64,000 nucleotides of DNA. Source: Lota lota (lineage: Eukaryota; Chordata; Actinopteri; Gadiformes; Lotidae). Location: contig JACYXH010000718.1 in NCBI GenBank assembly GCA_026745465.1, forward strand, positions 187,190 to 251,189. Reading direction: 5' to 3'. Made by a program: the position numbers and the translations under genes. Within the stretch, counting starts at the first letter, position 1. Each line of letters opens with the position of its first letter. The notes beneath the pieces were generated by a model. It saw nothing but the letters and a program-made list of their open reading frames with translations, searched no databases and was not told where the DNA came from. Shown in pieces: positions 37,501-50,000 of this stretch.

Positions 37501-40500
37501 CCTGTCAGTTAGATGTGTCCTGTGAGATTATTTGTTGATCTTCATTACAGAGAATACACATGTATGTCTTGCCAAATATGCAGAGCATATGGGAGGCATG
37601 AAGACGGAGTTGTGGCATAGTTTCTGGGACAAAACGGGAGAACAGGCCTGCCCCGACAGAATTGTACTTGGCCTTCAGTGTGCTGTTACACTGGAGTTCT
37701 ATGAGATCCATCTGCATATTCACTGGTGCATTGACCACATCAATGGAAACAGATTAGTGAAAAGTTGACAGTTGAATTTGTGCCTCTCAAAATCAGCAAA
37801 TCGTCTTGCAAACTCGCTAGGAAATGTGTTTAATTTCTTGGCAAAAGATGTGCACCAGAAAAGGGGTGTAAAGAAATGTGTCCTTTATTGTTTGGCTGAA
37901 TGGAAAGTGTTTCATTTGATTCTCCAACAAGGTAAATTTGGTTTTGAGGGCATTCACCGCATCGTACATCTGTGTTCCATTTTCAGTACTTTACCACAGT
38001 GTCTCCGGATGTATAATGCAATAGTAAGCTCTCAACTCCACTGAGCCATTCTCTTCGTGCATCTTTTCCCTCATCCTTCCTACCAGTCCGCTCCTGTAAC
38101 CACATATTGCAGGTGCCCAGTCTATTGTAATTCCCATTTGTTTTTGCCATGTCAGCTTCATGTCTGTCACGTATTTCTCCACTTCTAGGGAAATGTCCTT
38201 TCTGGTGGTCGTGTCATGCATTGCGTTAACATCCAGTAGCTATTCCAGAACAGATATGTTGGAATCCATCCCACTGTTGAAAACTGAAAACTGAGTAGTA
38301 TCTATAGCATCGGTACTCTTAACCACAGCAAACAATTAAGCTACAAAGTCTTTGATTCTCTATGAGCTGGTCTCGGTGATAGGTGGCTAGGTCATCAACC
38401 CAATCAGCCAGTTTATTTCTGCTGTGTCCAATAATTGCAGATGGTTGCTTTTTTTCTGGACAAGCTGTCACACACACAGCATGCAACGCTTAAAAACAAT
38501 CCCCTTCATTGATGGTCAGCATAATTTTGCTATTGCTTCTGCTCCTACCAAACTGGTTTTCACTACAGTTTCGTATAAGACTTCTTACCTGAGATGGCTC
38601 TTAGCTGAAAGGTGGTGGGATCGAATCCCAGTGGCATCTGTGTATCTAAAATAATACATTATTCAGTGCCAGATAGTCTCTTTGATCAAAGTGACATGAT
38701 TAAATAACAAATAGGTATAGTGACCCTTATGACTTCAATTGACCTCCTCACAAATTTGTGATTATGGCTATAGAAAATAGCATTAAACAGACATTTGTAT
38801 GAAATTGCTCTTCATTTGTATTTTTTACATGAATTTATAACTATGAATTCTGTACAGAAATTTCATGCATGCGTTTTCGGTCAAGCTACTGCTACAGGCT
38901 ACATGATCTGCTGATCGACTGTAGCTATATAGAAGTCTATATCAGGAAGCATTTGGTTTTTTCACTTTGCATTTGTCATGCTTTGCAGATATTTAACTTG
39001 TTGCCAGTCCAGAGAACAAGCATGTATCCATATGAAGTCAATGATCCTGACACTTGTTTGCGAGTGAGACCCAAAAGATCTTTGTGGCCATACCCAGGCC
39101 CCGAAGACAACAGTGCGTACTCAGTATTCCAGGTAGGGCTGAAGTATATATTTTTCATTTACCACTTGAATTTTTAATATGAGTGGAACTTAAAAGGTCA
39201 ACTATTAAAACTAAAACACATGTATTTATTAATCTAGGGAGTGGGGCTGAAGATGTTCACAAATTTGATTCTCAAATCGCCTTCCTGTCTCACGTACCAT
39301 GGAAGAAAATACTATAACCAGGGTGAGACTTTTTTCCAGAACTCTCTTATCCTGTGAAGCATGTTAATGATACGGAAGCGTAACGCATTCACTTAAGAAA
39401 AAAATTCTGCTCTAGTTTTTCTGAAATAGCGACATAATTATCTCATAATCTCATCTCATAATAATTACCACGTTAAAAGTTTTAATGTGGTAAAGAAATA
39501 ATGTTCTGTTTTTCTGAATTAACGAGTTTACTATCTCAGAATTCTGAGAAAGGTTTTCATTTAAAAATAATCTGCTCTTATTTTACTCAAATAATGAGAT
39601 ACCTCAAAATAATGAAGCTGACATTCACTTGAGCGCTTGAATTCATAGAAGCAAATATGTCCCACCTTCTGAGTTTAATCCAGTTTTATTTTGGTTTATG
39701 CTTGAGACGTTGGGAGATACTCGTGTCCTTGAGCAATATTGATGGTATTGTTATTAGTTTGTCCACTTTGTGCAGGGACCTCAGGACTTTGATCTCCAGG
39801 ATCAGTTGAACCGATACGGCATGCTTGACGGATATAAGATGATGCATCTGAAATGCAATCTCTACTGTTACATGAGGTCAGGCGTTAGATTACATAATTT
39901 GACATGTTAACTAAAACTTTAGATAGCTTGTATCGATCCTGTACTTGAAATCACCTTTGGGGGGTTAGGCTGATTAGCAGCAGCAACAGTACTCCATGCA
40001 GGTGAGTTTCTTGCATGATTTTGAGGTATCTCATTCATTCAGAAAAACTGGGCAGAATGATCTTTTACATAAAAACCTTTCTCAGAATTCTAAGATAATT
40101 AAGTAGTTAATTTTTTTCTCAAGTGAATGCATTACGCTTCCGTAGAACACAGGATACTTACAGATAACATACACTCTCCCTTTTTTTTACTGGAATTAGT
40201 TCATAGATATGGCGGTTACCCAGTGGCAGATATGATAAAACCACAACGTTTGATCATGGTTGGTCATAGTCGCCTTGCCGGTGGAGGCGCTCCTCCCCTC
40301 CCTCCTCCAGTCATAGAAACTGTCCGCACTTTCTTTCCTGAAACCTGGTTGTGGGACCTGGTCAAAGTGGGGTGAGCTTAATGTAACAAAATCCTTTCAG
40401 ATATGAATAATTAATGTCTATGTTCACCAGAAGGCTGCTTTCCGAATGCATCTTACTGCTATATTATGCAGTGCATATTATTATTTCATAGGTCTATATT

Positions 40501-40962
40501 ATTATTGTTGATGTAATAATGAAAATATAAATAGGTCTACACATATGGTACTCTTTCTATTTATCCATGTATCTATCATGACGTATTTCCAAGTAAAACA
40601 GGTCATGAGTACAGAACAACCCATTGGTGGAATGTGATCTGATCCTTGGGGATCAGATCACATTCCACCATTTAGTTGGAACATAGCTGAAGAGGCTGAC
40701 CACCGGCTGTGTCAACTTTTTGAAGGTTAAAGCAGAGCGAGCAGAAACCTGATATAGCATTGGTTGAAAGGTTAAGCCTCTCCACAATTTGTCCCAACTA
40801 CCCAAATATTGTGTTTGATTTAGATGATATCTTTGATGTATTTTTGAAGTTGTTCTCATGCATTACCATACATTATGAGGAATTGGTGAATAATAATAAT
40901 ATGACCGTAGTAAAAGTTAAATATCCTTTTATGTGGCTTTTAAGAAATTAGGCAGCCAATGC

Positions 40963-41035
<73 letters not shown>

Positions 41036-44000
41036 GAAAGTCAGGTATGAAGGAGGTGCCCGTCACCGTACCGGACACCATCACCACCTGGGAGACTGAG
41101 GCCTTCTGCCTCTCAGAGCAAGGGTTTGGCCTGGCCCCGCCCAAAGAGCTGGTAGTCTTCCAGCCCTTCTTCCTGGAGCTCAGCCTCCCCTACTCCATCA
41201 TCCGAGGGGAGAACCTGGAGCTGAAGGCTACCGTCTTCAACTACCAAAGCAGCTGTATAATGGTACACTAACAACAGCCCTTTACTTTAATATAAGTCAC
41301 ATTCATAGAATACCCCTCAAAACATGTCCTTACCGTAATGTAAACATTTAGGACGGAATTCTATAAGTTCTATCATTCTTGTTGAATTAATATTACTTAT
41401 TTTTGTAATGTGCTCATTAAAAGGTTATCATACTCATGGATACATTTGAAGATTTTATTTTCTTCTTACGGTCAACTGTATCAACCCAAAATCAAAATCC
41501 AGATTTGATGCAAGTCTTCGTTTTCTTCAGCCATGCTTTCTATAACAGACTATGTGTGTTCTCATTGGCAGGTGAGCGTGAGCCCCGCCATCTCTTCAGA
41601 CTACACCCTCACACCCCTCGCAGATGCCCAGCAAGCCTCCTGTCTGTGTGCCCAAGGCCGCAGGACTCACAGCTGGAAACTGACCCCAACAGCCCTTGGT
41701 GAGGGTTAAAAACACAGTACTCCAGTAGACTGAAGACATATCACAATATATCATAGTCATAGCAGTCTGTTGAACCATGTGTTTTTGTTGTGCTATAGCT
41801 GTGATGTATCCTTGTATCTGTAGGGCCTGTGAACGTGACCATGATTGCAGAGGCAGTGAGTTCCCACACCTCGTGTGACAACGAGATTGTAAACGTTCCC
41901 GAGAGAGGCCGCATCGACGTGGTCACGCGCTCTCTCATCGTGAAGGTGATGATTACATTGTTGGTGAAATGGTTGTTTCTGAAATGGTGGATTTGGAAAA
42001 TGTTGGAAGATTTGTGTGTATGTATCTCACCTTGTTTGTTTCTAATCCTCTTCTTTATAGGCAGAGGGAATCGAGCAGACCAAGACCTACAACGTCTTGC
42101 TCTGTCCAAAAGGTCAGTGGGAACTTCTTACATACTGTAATTATCACTTATTATTTGTTACTTTACTAAATTACATTACTTCATGATGCTATCTTTGATA
42201 CATTTCTTCCGTCTGGTGTTGCCATATGCCTGTATACCTGTATATGGCTCTTTATAACATGTATATTCATGTGTTCTCCATACCTAGAAGAGAGTCTTCA
42301 GGAGCAGGGTGAGCTCAGCCTACCTGAGGATGTGATCCAAGGATCTGCCCGAGCTTCAGTATCAGTCCTGGGTAAACTTTGATCTTTTTACTGAGCATGT
42401 TGAGGGCCGCTTTATCAACCATGCTCAATAGAAAGAAGACCACTGAGTGTGTTTATGTGGAATGATTCAGAAAACAGAACAAGCAGAACAATTAAACAGA
42501 CACATGAAACAGTTCAGCAGTAGTCAGGGGAGAGGAAGCCTAGTGGTCAGAGTGTTTGGCTCCCAGCCAAACGGTTCTGGGTTCAAACCCCAATGTCTGC
42601 AGTCTACCAGTAGGCCTCCCTGATACCTGTTTGTTAATAACATGTATCTACAAAAACCTAGCAGTCCCTCTGGATGAAAAACATCTGCTTAATAGATGGT
42701 GATAACCTGTGTAGGTTATTATCCATAGTCTCACCTTGGTACTTCCCACAGGGGACATCTTGGGCCGAGCCCTCAAGAACCTAGACGGTCTGCTGAACAT
42801 GCCGTATGGATGTGGAGAGCAGAACATGGCTCTACTCGCCCCCAATATTTACATCCTGGAGTACCTCACCAACACACAGCAAATCACCGCCGAGATTATG
42901 GCCAGGGCCACTAACTTCTTGACCAGTGGTAAGTCTCCTAAGAAATAATGCTCTTTGGATGTGTGCAGCCAACTTTATTAAAAACGTTTACATTTCATTT
43001 TGTTTGTAATTTTCCCTGTTTGGTCCTTCCCTGAAAACCAAATAGGCTTTAATGATATTTATACAATTGTGTATACATATATTGTAGCTACAGTTGTGTA
43101 TAGCTTGGTATGAAAAGTATGTTTGTTAGCCACAATTATATAATAAACAATTATAATCACCCACAGGCTACCAGAGGCAGCTGAACTACAAGCATTCAGA
43201 TGGAGCTTACAGCACGTTTGGAACTGGATCTGGGAATACCTGGTAAGATTTAGTAGACTTTGACATGAATGATTTGAATTTTTAAGTCAATGACCCATAG
43301 GTAAGAAAAATGATCTATAACCCTGGTGAGCGACTGACTACCTTTGGTCATTATTCATCAGGCTCACAGCATTTGTGCTGAGATCCTTCGTCAAAGCAAA
43401 GTCTTTCATCTACATTGACCCAACCGTCATAGCGGACGCAAAGTCTTGGCTGGAGAGCAAACAACAAGACAACGGCTGCTTCCAAAAGTTGGGCAGCCTG
43501 TTCAACAACAGAATGAAGGTACAGACATGGAAGCTTCTCTCTTACTATGCTTGACTATGAGGAGGATAAAAGGGATTCTTTATGTTTGGGACAGATTTCA
43601 CTTTTGTTGAAACTGATTAATTAGATTAGATTTTAAGTAAGAAAGTGGAGAACCATTTTGGTGTACAACTGTGTACACACACTTCAACCACATATTTGAA
43701 ATGGATCACACAGTCAAGCATTTCATTGCTATGCTTCACAGGGAGGCGTCTCAGACGAAGTCACTCTCTCTGCGTACGTGACGGCCGCTTTGTTGGAGAC
43801 CAATATGTCTGCTTCTGTGAGTATTCACTCTTTCAAGCACTGATTGAATAGATAACCTTAATAATATGCATAATGGATTACAACTTCAATTAAATGTATT
43901 ACATTTAAAGGTATAATTGTCATCTGTGCCGCTGGGGGTCGCTCAATAACAAAGATAAAGAAAGACGTAGTAACGTGTGAAGTAGAGTTGGAACATGGAA

Positions 44001-47000
44001 GTTGTTGTCTTCACCACCATTGCCGGTAGAAATCGATCTGACATGAATCCGGCATAATCAGGTTCACGGATGAGTTAATATATGAAAGTTGTATTCATGT
44101 TACGTTATTTCACGTTATGTCATTTCATTTGAATGAAATTGACGCAAGTAACATAACTTTATGATGAGTCGACTACCCAATCAGCTGTAGATAATGGTAT
44201 GTGTGGAATTCAATAGTGGGGTAGCCCAGCGCAGTTATCCGTGTCAAACTGTTTTGACAACTTCATAATTATGAGGCGGACTTGGAGCTTCAGTATAACA
44301 TACTGGTTTTTACTTTGCAGGTTCCCAAGAGAGAACACACGTATCAATGCACATAGGCAACCACCTATCAGATATGCTATAGAATACTGTACTATATATG
44401 TATAACTGCGCTAAGAAATAGGTCCATATACTACTTCCTCCCATTTTAGATAAATGCATCATATAACTGTAAGCACTGTAAACAAAACATTATATTCAAA
44501 AAAAAAATATTATTGTTGTGTTTCAGCAGTCCATAACAATATAATGTTTGTGCATCAAGGGTAGATTGAGATTGGAGTAGCATCAAGGGTAGCAGGGATC
44601 CTGTCAGGGACGAGGGTGTCATGTTGATGTTATGCGAGATCTCAAATTTCTGTTCATGAACAGCAATGTGTGGTGTTTGGTTTGGTTTGTCGTTGCATGA
44701 GCAGAGTTTCGATATACGAAGAGGAAGTTGTCCACCTTGTGCTTAAGAGAAATGTCCTCTTTTTCCATAGCTTTAATGGACTTCTTGAAAGTTTTTACAA
44801 ACCTTTCGGCTGAACCATTTGTTGCTGGGTGGTGAGGCACTGATTTGAAGTGCTTGATGCCATTTTTCTTCATGAATAGAACTCTTCTGAAGTGTATTGT
44901 GGTGAACAATTTGTTACCGTCTTTTCTGAGGTGGTTGACTTTATCAGTATCACCTCTGGCCACTTGGAATGAGCATCGACAGCAATCCGGAACATGGAGT
45001 TCATGAATGACCCATGGCACTCTTTGCCATGGTGCAGACTGCGACTCCCATGGGTCTTCACCCATGGTTGTAGGTGGTGGCGCATTTTGAACTCTGTGGC
45101 AACTCTGTGGCAGCTTTTGGTGAGGTCTTTAATCTATTTATATATACCCGGCCACCAGACATAGCAGCGGGGTAGAATATTCATCTTGAATATTCAGCCC
45201 AGGTGTCCTTCGTGGAGATTCTCTAAGACTCTGGTGCGTAGTTTTGAGGGAACTACAACACAAGATCCACACATCAGGGTTTCCTGACATACTGAGAGTT
45301 GGTCTCATCCGACTGAAAACTCTGGAAATATGGGGTTATCGTGAGCTGGCCTTCCTTGCATTGTGACGTCGTAGAATTTTGACAATGTTGGGTCGTTCTT
45401 TTTTTTTTTTTTGGGTAAGCAGTTCATCTGATCTTATCAATCTGTTTGTATTCTTGAACGCTCTATCACATTTGTCAGACCACTCCCATTTTACTCCTGT
45501 CTGCAACAGTGCATGCAGTGGGTGCAACGTTGTGGCAAGGTTTGGGAGAAACTTGTGAAAATAATTGACAAGGCCTCAGTATGACCTTTATAGTGACAAA
45601 TTCTCTGGTTTTGGCGCCTTAAGCACCGATACCATTTTCTCTTAATATTTGTGTAATCCGTGCCTGTCAATGACAAGTCCACAGTATGAGATTTCACACT
45701 TCCTTCTCTGCACCCAGGCCATACTCACTCATCCTGGTGAGCATTTGGCTGAGGTTCTGAAGACGCTCTTCATCATTCTTGTGTTACGCTAACAGGACGA
45801 GAACCCAAATGCGGACACTACGAGGCAGAGATGTGAGAGAGTCCAAAGAAGATTTATTTTCCAAGATCAGGCAAGGGCAAAGCAAGTCGTGGTCAGGCAG
45901 GCAGGGGTCAATAACGGGCAGGCAACAGACAGTCCAGGTTGGGGTGACAGGCGAGTGGTCAGGCAGGCAGAGGTTTCGGCGTCGGGAAGCAATCAGGAAG
46001 ACAGGGGCAGGACAAGAGGTGAGGATCCGGGAGGGCTGAACACAAGTAAAAGAGCAGGTTAGGGGTAGACAGGGAGAGGATAACGATATCTGTTTACTGG
46101 AATGAAGTAACTAACACGAGGTGGTTAAACAACGATCTGGCGCCGGCTGCTAGGAAGACCGGTGGATAAGTAGGGTGCGGTGATTGTTTAATTGAAGGCT
46201 GGTGTGGAAAGCAGAGTGCACGAGGTGGAATGGCAGCCGGCGCCCCTAGGTGGTGGCAGAGGGTGTCATGACATCTTGCCTGTAACAATGATGTCATCAA
46301 GGTAACAGTGTGTACTGGGAATATCTTGAATGACTTGATCCATCGCTCTTTGTCAAATCACTAGAGCCAATGACAAGTCTGTTGTATTGGAACAGTCCTT
46401 TGTGAGTGTTGATTGTGGGGAACTTCCTGCTTGACTCCTTAATCTCCATTTGCAGGTAGGCCTGTGCTCTGAGTCAATCATAGAGAACGTCTCACCTCTG
46501 CCAATGATGGAAAGATTATCGTCTTTACGTGGCAGTGGGTACTGCACAGTACGCATCACGGGATTGATGCCCACCTTGAAGTTCCCGCATATATGAACAG
46601 CTTCGGCCTTTCCTTTCTTGGTCACAGGGACAATGGGCGTGGCCCAATCGCTCCATTCAACCTTTGACAGGATTCCAGATGCCTCCAAGCTCTGAAGTTC
46701 AACATCCACCTTTGGTCGCAGGGCATATGGCAATGGACGGGCCTTTTAGTGTACCGATACCCTCTGAGAACACCTCATTGGCCTGGAGTAGCTGCAACAG
46801 TCTCTGTGCAGCATTGTGTGGGCTATGTCTCTGGCTGCTGTCTCCATCGACACCGCAATAGCCAATGCTTTTTCCAGTGTGAGATCTTTTACTCTTCTGT
46901 GTGCTTTGACAATGCATACCACATACCAGTCTGTCACGCAATGCATCGGAAAGTCCTTCTCCAAATTCAAAGAGCTATGTACTGTAAGTCTGCGTAATAA

Positions 47001-50000
47001 GGCTATATATTCTGAGATGCTTTCATCTTTAGACTGGTTCCTATTGTTAAAACAAAATCTTCTGCCATCAAAAGGGGTTTTGGGCTCAGGTCATTATTTA
47101 ATGTGTCTACAATGTTTTGGAATGTCTGCGTGGCAGGGAGCTAAGAAATTGCATATTGCTGACACATGCCATGTTCACTTTAACATTAACAGTTAGCTTA
47201 GTTCAGCTTGCTAGTTGTGCAACGTCAATCACACATCCGTTTTCTAGCCTTGCTGACCTTTCACTGTGTCGCTCTCCTCTCCTCCGAACTCCGCTGTCAT
47301 CTCTCTCAACTGCTAGGGAAGCCGGTGACTTTCGTCCATGTCTCGGTTCGCACTCAATTTGTTGTGTTTTTGATAACTACATAATTAAAAGGCGGACTCT
47401 GAGCTTCAGTATATCATCCTGCTTTTTACTTCGCAGGTAACTGAGAGAGAACAAACGTATCAATGCATGGCATGGCCAGAAACGCCACTGTGTACATTGG
47501 TGGAAACTATCACAGACCTTTCTCCTATATAAAATTACGTATATAAAACGAATATATGAGTACTTGTTGAGATTTAGACATTGTATTCGATTAGATTTTT
47601 GTTTTTGCCGTCGCTCTTTTGGAGGGATGAAAATAAAAATGACCAGCCCAAGTTAAGTTTGTTATGTGTGGGAAACACTGCAATAGCATGGTGGCTGTCA
47701 TGAGCCACTTCTTAAAGTAGGCATCGTAGTAAGCTAGATCACTATTGAAATATGTTATCGATAAATTAGGTCTCTAACCCAGACTCAACGGCGTTGGGTT
47801 CTCTGACGTCTCTAGGACTTCCCCAACAAGTTCAGAGTCAGCCATGGTTGACGGAAGGAAACATTAGCGTTTACATGAGGTAAGCCCCTCGTTCCAAGCA
47901 GTTAAACTCTTGCGGATAGCGCAATAAAACTGGGGTCGCTTCTCTTTTTTTTTAAACACAGCTTAAGAAAATGTGCAAGGTTTGAGTGAATCACATTGTT
48001 TTGACTTTACCGGTTACAGAAACCACCTATAAACAAAAGCATTTCTTGCCTGAGGCAAAGCCTGGGAGATAAGAGCAACACGTACGCCACGGCTCTGCTG
48101 GCATACGTCTTCACCTTGGCAGGAGACATGGAGACACGGACTTTGCTGCTGGAGCACCTGGACAAGGTGGCCACACAGGAAGGTCAGAGGACTTTCAATG
48201 GCTCTATTGCTCCCCCTAAACAACGTTAACATCTCCCTTATGAGGTGATCTTACAAGTGTACAGAATAGATGAGCTGGGCTAGGTGTCACTAGTTGTCTT
48301 GGTCAGCATGTGTTATATAAGGTGGACAACCATGAAAGATGGAGGGAAAGGATGGAAATCAAGACCCGGGGTCGGTTAACAAGGAATACGCTGTTGAAAA
48401 CCCATCTACCAAATTTTGAAAGCATCCTGTTATCTGTGTACTTTCTTTAAAGGGCTGTCATGTGGTTTTTGATCTGATCTTTTGTATACCTTGATACCGT
48501 AAACAAAACAAAGCCTCCACCTCGCCTGGTCCCAAGTTTATGTATTCTGGGTGTGTTTTCCTCAGGTGGTAACCTCTACTGGTCTCAGAGGTCTGAGAAG
48601 TCCATGTCCCTCTCCGTGGAGATCAGCTCCTACGTGCTGCTGGCCACTCTCAGTGCCACTCCCACCCCTGCTGACCTGGGCTACGCCTCCCGCATCGTCA
48701 GGTGGCTCACTAGCCAGCAGAACTCCTATGGAGGCTTCTCCTCCACACAGGTACAGGATCTGCCCTATAGGGGAAACATATCCCTGCTATATAGGGGGAC
48801 CACAGACCTACTCTATAGGGGGAACACATCCCTGCTATGTAAGGGAAGCACATCCCTGCTATATGGAGGGACCACAGACCTACTCTATAGGGGAAACACA
48901 TCCCTGCTTTGTAGGGGAACACAGCTATATGGGGGGAACACAATATCTGCTCTATAAGGGGAACAAAGTCCTACTCCATACATTGAATACAAACCTGCTC
49001 TATAGGGGGAACTCAGCTCTATAGGGGGAACACAGCTCTAAAGGGGAACACATTACCTACTCTATAAGAGGAATACAGGCCTTCTCTACAGGGGGACCAC
49101 AGATCTACTTGGGGATCACAGACCTGCTCTATAGTGGGAACCCAGCTATATAGGGGGACCACAGACCTGCTCTATAGGGGGAACACATCCCTGCTATATA
49201 GGGGACCACAGACCTGCTATATGGGGGGACCACAACCTGCTCTATACGGGGAACGCAGCACCAACTCTATAAGGGGAACAAAGGCCTCCTTTAAAGGTGG
49301 ACCACAGACCTGCTCTATAGAGGGAACACAGGACCTGCTCTATAGGGGGAACAGAGGACCTGCTCTTAGGGGAACACAGGACCTGCTCTATAGGGGGAAC
49401 ACGGGACCTGCTGTATAGTTGGAACACAGGACCTGCTCTATAGGGGGAACACAGGATCTGCTCTGTAGGGGGAACACAGGACCTGCTCTATAGGGACCAC
49501 AGGAACTGCTCTATAGGGGGAACAGAGGACCTGCTCTTAGGGGAACACAGGACCTGCTGTATAGTGGGAAAACAGGACCTGCTGTGTAGTGGGAACACAG
49601 ATCTGCTCTATAGGGGAACACAGGAACTGCTGATTATGGGGAACACAGGACCTGCTGTATAGTCGAAACACAGGACCTGCTCTATTGGGGAAACACAGGA
49701 CCTGTTCTACAGAGGGAACACAGGACCTATCTATAGGGGGAACATAGGACCTGCTGTATAGGGGAACACAGGAACTGCTCTGTAGGGGGAATGCAGGTCC
49801 TGCTGAAAGAAGACCCTGTGGGCCACAGCTTCCATCTTCCAATACAAATACAGATGGTCCACTCAGGTGTATCATAGCGGTCATGCATGGATATACATGT
49901 AAAAGTAAAGATCTGTGCCGAACATACAGTTGACCGATTGACCCATAGCTTCCCCATAAGCTGCCACAAACCGAAGCTATATTGTTGTTTATTGCAGGAC

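Larger units (their letters stand above)
42752..48750 (+). other. A2M exons 24-29: thioester domain
   Basis: Exon 24 encodes [19 protein letters not shown]. The internal thioester GCGEQ is at 42808-42822 (residues about 986-990), so the Cys-Gln thioester can form. Exon 25 has [18 protein letters not shown]. Exon 26 has [20 protein letters not shown]. Exon 27 has [19 protein letters not shown]. Exon 28 has [18 protein letters not shown]. Exon 29 has [13 protein letters not shown] and [17 protein letters not shown] 4.2-kb intron full of mobile elements separates exons 27 and 28. Confidence 0.93.

Noticed and set aside
38585-38645. tRNA-like stretch with a B-box (gggatcgaatccc)
   Set aside because: There is no A box at proper spacing and no cloverleaf. 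It is at most a fragment of a tRNA-derived repeat.
39776-39876. A candidate extra A2M exon with an acceptor (tgcag) and donor (gtcagg) between exons 17 and 18
   Set aside because: Including it shifts the frame and gives an early stop. Joining 39322 to 40200 keeps frame and restores normal A2M length. It also lies between the arms of a foldback element.
48551-49418. ORFs with repeated [10 protein letters not shown]-like or related phrases
   Set aside because: They arise from reading the intron 29 minisatellite. Only 48566-48750 is a true exon.
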